Shown: positions 61,521 to 64,000 of the stretch, piece by piece
How positions within the stretch are numbered: the first letter of the stretch is position 1
How the letters are laid out: every line of letters begins with the position of its first letter
From: a bacterium C-53
GTDB taxonomy: Bacteria > Bacillota > Clostridia > Lachnospirales > Lachnospiraceae
Assembly (NCBI GenBank): GCA_003612525.1
Contig: RAZD01000012.1
Location: forward strand, 38,570-102,569
DNA length: 64,000 bases
Direction: 5' to 3'
Notes under the pieces: model-generated
Told to the model about the DNA's origin: nothing
The model's database searches: none
The model's input: the letters and a program-made list of their open reading frames with translations, nothing else
Program-made: the position numbers and the translations under genes

Positions 61521-62321
61521 TTATCTCTCTAAAAAGAAATTTATGGAACTGGTTCTCACAGATATTCCTTTTCCGGCTAATTCCCCTGTCAGTTGCGGAA
61601 TTACACTGTTCATTCGCACAAAAGAAGCCTTTTGATTCAAATACCCCAGCTTTTCAAATGGCCACCTTATCATAGACGGATAATTAAGCATCACACCCAG
61701 TTCAAGGATACATACCTTCCTGTTCATAGTACCCTCAATCCACTTTGTATAACGTTTCCAGTTTTCCAGATATCCTTCCTCCAGGTAATTACCCGCATTC
61801 ACATTATTAAAAACCATCTCACTTCCGCAATGCAGACAATAACTTTTCTTCAATGATGCAAGCAGTTCTGTCCCGTTTCTGATGCTTTGAAGAACGTTTT
61901 TCTTCATTTCACCTGCGTCTTTTAACTCTTTCGTACAAGCTCTGTCGCATTGCAACAACTCATAATTACCGAAAGGCTGTACATAACGCTCCACCGAAAA
62001 TCCAGTTTCTTCTAACATACTATCCATATTCATGCTGATAATAAAATAATTTTTATCACCCAGCATATCTTTTAACTCAAGGTAAAAATCACTCAATAAA
62101 CGCGCTTCTTCAGATTCTTTTTCCGCCTGCTGTAACAGACAGGGGTAAACCCACTCATAATTTTCTTCTGCGAGTCCCTCTGCCTTTAATTTTCTTTTCA
62201 AATCTTCATATATCTGAGATGACTCCAATATGGAAAATCCTGATTCCAACTCTTCACCAATGCCGACCAGAACCATCTCGGCATCTTGTATCATTTTCTT
62301 CAGCTCCGATTTATTCACCAT
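61521..62321 (-). CDS. Sir2-like protein resembling SirTM
   Basis: 266 residues. The N-terminal VLVGIGEELESG matches the place of the Sir2 NAD-binding G-A-G loop but is degenerate. A zinc site is suggested by LLQCDRACTKEL and YCLHCGSEMVFNNVN (C-x3-C and C-x2-C). The C-terminal VCILELGVMLNYPSMIRWPFEKLGYLNQKASFVRMN segment (seen as LELGVMLNYPSMIRWPFE) is characteristic of SirTM-type sirtuins. Real SirTM proteins ADP-ribosylate lipoylated GcvH-L and sit with a macrodomain gene; no such partner is here. GGAGGGG precedes the ATG. It is followed 61 bp later by the acidic repeat gene, probably as an operon. Activity is uncertain because the glycine loop is altered. Confidence 0.65.
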   Translation of the reverse strand: MVNKSELKKMIQDAEMVLVGIGEELESGFSILESSQIYEDLKRKLKAEGLAEENYEWVYPCLLQQAEKESEEARLLSDFYLELKDMLGDKNYFIISMNMDSMLEETGFSVERYVQPFGNYELLQCDRACTKELKDAGEMKKNVLQSIRNGTELLASLKKSYCLHCGSEMVFNNVNAGNYLEEGYLENWKRYTKWIEGTMNRKVCILELGVMLNYPSMIRWPFEKLGYLNQKASFVRMNSVIPQLTGELAGKGISVRTSSINFFLER

Positions 62322-62460
62322 ACCCCTCCATGCATTTTTCTTCTTGTATCCTTACATATTTTATCATTATTTTTCTATCTTGCAAACTCAATTCCACCCT
62401 TTTTCTACATTCTTCATAAAATTTGCATTATTTTTCATTTTACAGTAATCGGCTGAGTTG

Positions 62461-62489
62461 TTGACTTTTCTTACAAACTGTACTATAAC
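62461..62489 (+). promoter_or_regulatory. Promoter of the DUF6465 gene
   Basis: TTGACT (62461-62466), a 17-nt spacer, TATAAC (62484-62489), 40 nt before the start codon. Confidence 0.7.
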
Positions 62490-62529
62490 TATAGATGATT
62501 TAAAATTTATGAACCAGGGAGGTGTTCAA

Positions 62530-62727
62530 ATGAAAGCAGAATTATTTATGGAGTTTCATGGAAAGCAGGTCGCAGAATCCGATATCATGAAAGAAGCGAA
62601 AAAAAGCTGGACAGATGCCGGAAACAAAATAGGCGACATACATTCCTGCAAACTGTACATTAAGCCGGAAGAAAATATGACATATTTTGTTATCAACGAA
62701 GACTACACAGGAAATTTTTCTCTCTGA
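62530..62727 (+). CDS. DUF6465 family small protein
   Basis: 65 residues. MKAELFMEFHGKQV, then IMKEAKKSWTDAG and KLYIKPEENMTYFVINED, follow the pattern of DUF6465 proteins that are common and highly expressed in Lachnospiraceae; the function is unknown. GGGAGG lies eight bases before the ATG at 62530. An upstream in-frame extension overlaps the promoter and is not used. Two terminator hairpins follow. Confidence 0.85.
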   Translation: MKAELFMEFHGKQVAESDIMKEAKKSWTDAGNKIGDIHSCKLYIKPEENMTYFVINEDYTGNFSL

Positions 62728-62750
62728 TTTTTTATACAACACCATAAAAA

Positions 62751-62780
62751 ATAAAAGGAGTCTATTATGGCTCCTTTTAT
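62751..62780 (+). terminator. First hairpin after the DUF6465 gene
   Basis: ATAAAAGGAG and CTCCTTTTAT pair perfectly around a 10-nt loop. Confidence 0.65.
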
Positions 62781-62786
62781 TACCTG

Positions 62787-62842
62787 AAAAAAGCCAGAAC
62801 AAACTTCTTGTATATAAATGCAAGCTCTGTTCTGACTTTTTT
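62787..62842. terminator. Bidirectional terminator between DUF6465 and cheV
   Basis: AAAAAGCCAGAACA and TGTTCTGACTTTTTT form a long stem with one mismatch and tracts of A and T on both sides. It serves both convergent genes. Confidence 0.75.
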
Positions 62843-62866
62843 CTTAAAAAATTTAGGTCTTTACTG

Positions 62867-63763
62867 TCACATTCCAACTAAATTATCAATTACTCTTACA
62901 AGATTTCCAATCTCAGGCTTTGACAACTGCGCATCTGCCCCTAAAGCTTTTCCTTTTATCTTCATTTCATTATTTACCAGAGACGAGAAAATAACGACAG
63001 GAAGATGCTTTGTCTCGTCGGTTGTCTTAATCAGCTTCGTCAAATGATGGCCATCCATAATCGGCATCTCAATATCGGTTATAACAAGTTGTATATGATC
63101 TCTTAAAGTGCCTTCTTCAACAAGCTTCTGTATGTAATCCCATGCTTCCTGGCCATTCTCCGTACGAGTTACATTCACATATCCGGCTTTCGCCAGAGAA
63201 TCACAAATCAACTTATTCAGCAAATGAGAGTCCTCGGCAATTAAAATCGGAACTGTATTACGATCTCTCTCTCCCATCTCATCAATTTCAGTAATCTTAA
63301 GACCGGTCTCCGGGCTGATATCCGTAACAATCTTCTCAAAGTCAAGAATAATAACAAGCTTATCTCCAAATTTCACAATTCCGGTAGATACACTGACATC
63401 CGTATTATTTACAGTGGCATCCGGTTTAATAATATCCCTCCAGGAAACCCTCTCAATTCCTTCTACGGAATCCACATGGAAAGCAATATCCAGCTTATTA
63501 AAATTTGTTATAATAAAAAATCCTGAAGGCTCCATAGTCCCTCTCTGAAGACAATTCTTCAGATCAATTGCCGTAATCATTATGTCACGGGGCATAAAAA
63601 TACCTTCTATACTTGGATGTGAATTAGGGACAGGTGTTACAGGCTGATATGGTATAATCTCTCTTATTTTCGCGACATTAATCCCATAAGAATAGCCTCC
63701 CAGTTTAAATACAAGTATTTCCAGTTCATTCGTACCATTTTCTAATAATATATTTGTGTCCAT
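62867..63763 (-). CDS. cheV: Chemotaxis protein CheV (CheW domain plus receiver)
   Basis: 298 residues. The CheW-like coupling domain (residues 12-160) has ILVFKLGGYSYGINVAKIREII, PSIEGIFMPRDIMITAIDL and VSTGIVKFGDKLVIILDFEKIV. The receiver (residues 170-298) has the acidic pair in LIAEDSHLLNK, the Asp in LVITDIEMPIMDGHH near residue 232, and Lys in AQLSKPEIG. CheV links receptors to CheA and adapts the array. GAGAGG precedes the ATG at 63763. An extended -10 (TGTTATAAT) lies at 63826-63831 on the minus strand. Confidence 0.95.
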   Translation of the reverse strand: MDTNILLENGTNELEILVFKLGGYSYGINVAKIREIIPYQPVTPVPNSHPSIEGIFMPRDIMITAIDLKNCLQRGTMEPSGFFIITNFNKLDIAFHVDSVEGIERVSWRDIIKPDATVNNTDVSVSTGIVKFGDKLVIILDFEKIVTDISPETGLKITEIDEMGERDRNTVPILIAEDSHLLNKLICDSLAKAGYVNVTRTENGQEAWDYIQKLVEEGTLRDHIQLVITDIEMPIMDGHHLTKLIKTTDETKHLPVVIFSSLVNNEMKIKGKALGADAQLSKPEIGNLVRVIDNLVGM

Positions 63764-63886
63764 ACATACACCTCTCAAAATAGATTATCCAGCTGCCCCT
63801 TTGAATTTTAGCAACCTTTATGTGAATTATAACATAATATTTCAAAAAAAACAGTAATTTTATTAAAATATCTATAAAAAAAGAAA

Positions 63887-63913
63887 AAGAACAACTCACC
63901 GTGAATTGTTCTT
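63887..63913 (-). terminator. Terminator of a gene beyond the right edge
   Basis: AAGAACAA...TTGTTCTT hairpin with a run of T on the minus strand. No coding frame could be assigned between it and the window end, so 63764-64000 holds only the cheV promoter region and this hairpin. Confidence 0.6.
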
Positions 63914-64000
63914 CCGCTACTAAGAAAAATACCCTCAAAACCAAATACTGAACCATATCATCCGTTTCTGTCTCTCCATTCCGTATCCCGCTTCTCTTCC

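Overview
The window reads as the chromosome of a spore-forming, motile, anaerobic Firmicute, most likely a member of the Lachnospiraceae (Clostridium cluster XIVa). This is inferred from spoIVA, two methyl-accepting chemotaxis proteins plus a CheV, a chorion-type high-cysteine small protein, a DUF6465 protein, NiaR beside pyk, and the type of serine recombinases present. Most genes lie on the minus strand in short operons with strong GGAGG-type ribosome binding sites.

Layout. 1-6600: the 5' part of a class B sortase, a Cys/Gly-rich protein behind a SigK-like promoter, two small unknown proteins, leuS, a GT-C glycosyltransferase and a viroplasmin/RNase H protein. 6778-13712: an Rpn-type nuclease, then a tightly coupled operon punA-mtnA-mtaD-MBL hydrolase-MutS-like ATPase that looks like methylthioadenosine or 5'-deoxyadenosine salvage. 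13718-17905: spoIVA, scpB, scpA and a metallophosphoesterase. Three of the gaps in 13560-17905 carry related structured leader-type elements, and a fourth lies upstream of pyk at 41.8 kb.

17920-32569 is the most unusual part. A D-Ala-D-Ala carboxypeptidase gene (called dacF here) is cut in two by a 13,330-bp insertion. Joining the halves at a shared TGTG restores one open frame of 439 codons. The insertion is itself nested. A 3,256-bp outer element (large serine recombinase plus a chemoreceptor) has had its recombinase gene split by a 10,074-bp inner element, and joining the halves across a 2-bp GA core restores the family-typical N-T-H-E-P-V-I-D segment of a 549-residue recombinase. Both elements end in imperfect inverted-repeat arms of about 25 bp around a dinucleotide core, as expected for serine-integrase attP half-sites. 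The inner element carries a WYL regulator, an S11 carboxypeptidase, a second serine recombinase, a MoxR-DUF58-transglutaminase operon, a PfkB sugar-phosphate kinase, and small SHOCT-like and HTH/zinc-ribbon proteins.

32.7-45.9 kb: a candidate small RNA, a membrane protein, rpsU, alaS, a chemoreceptor, a histidine phosphatase, a Na+/H+ antiporter, pyk, niaR, an unknown protein, a DHH phosphoesterase and a short-chain dehydrogenase. 45.9-49.9 kb: a hybrid histidine kinase, an orphan OmpR-type regulator, an unknown membrane protein and tRNA-Leu(CAA). 49.9-56.7 kb: a BMP-family (nucleoside-type) ABC importer followed by a lysA-like decarboxylase and a YczE-like membrane protein. 56.8-61.5 kb: hisH-hisF-ung, an acidic repeat membrane protein, and an orphan Sir2-like protein resembling SirTM. 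The window closes with a DUF6465 protein and cheV.
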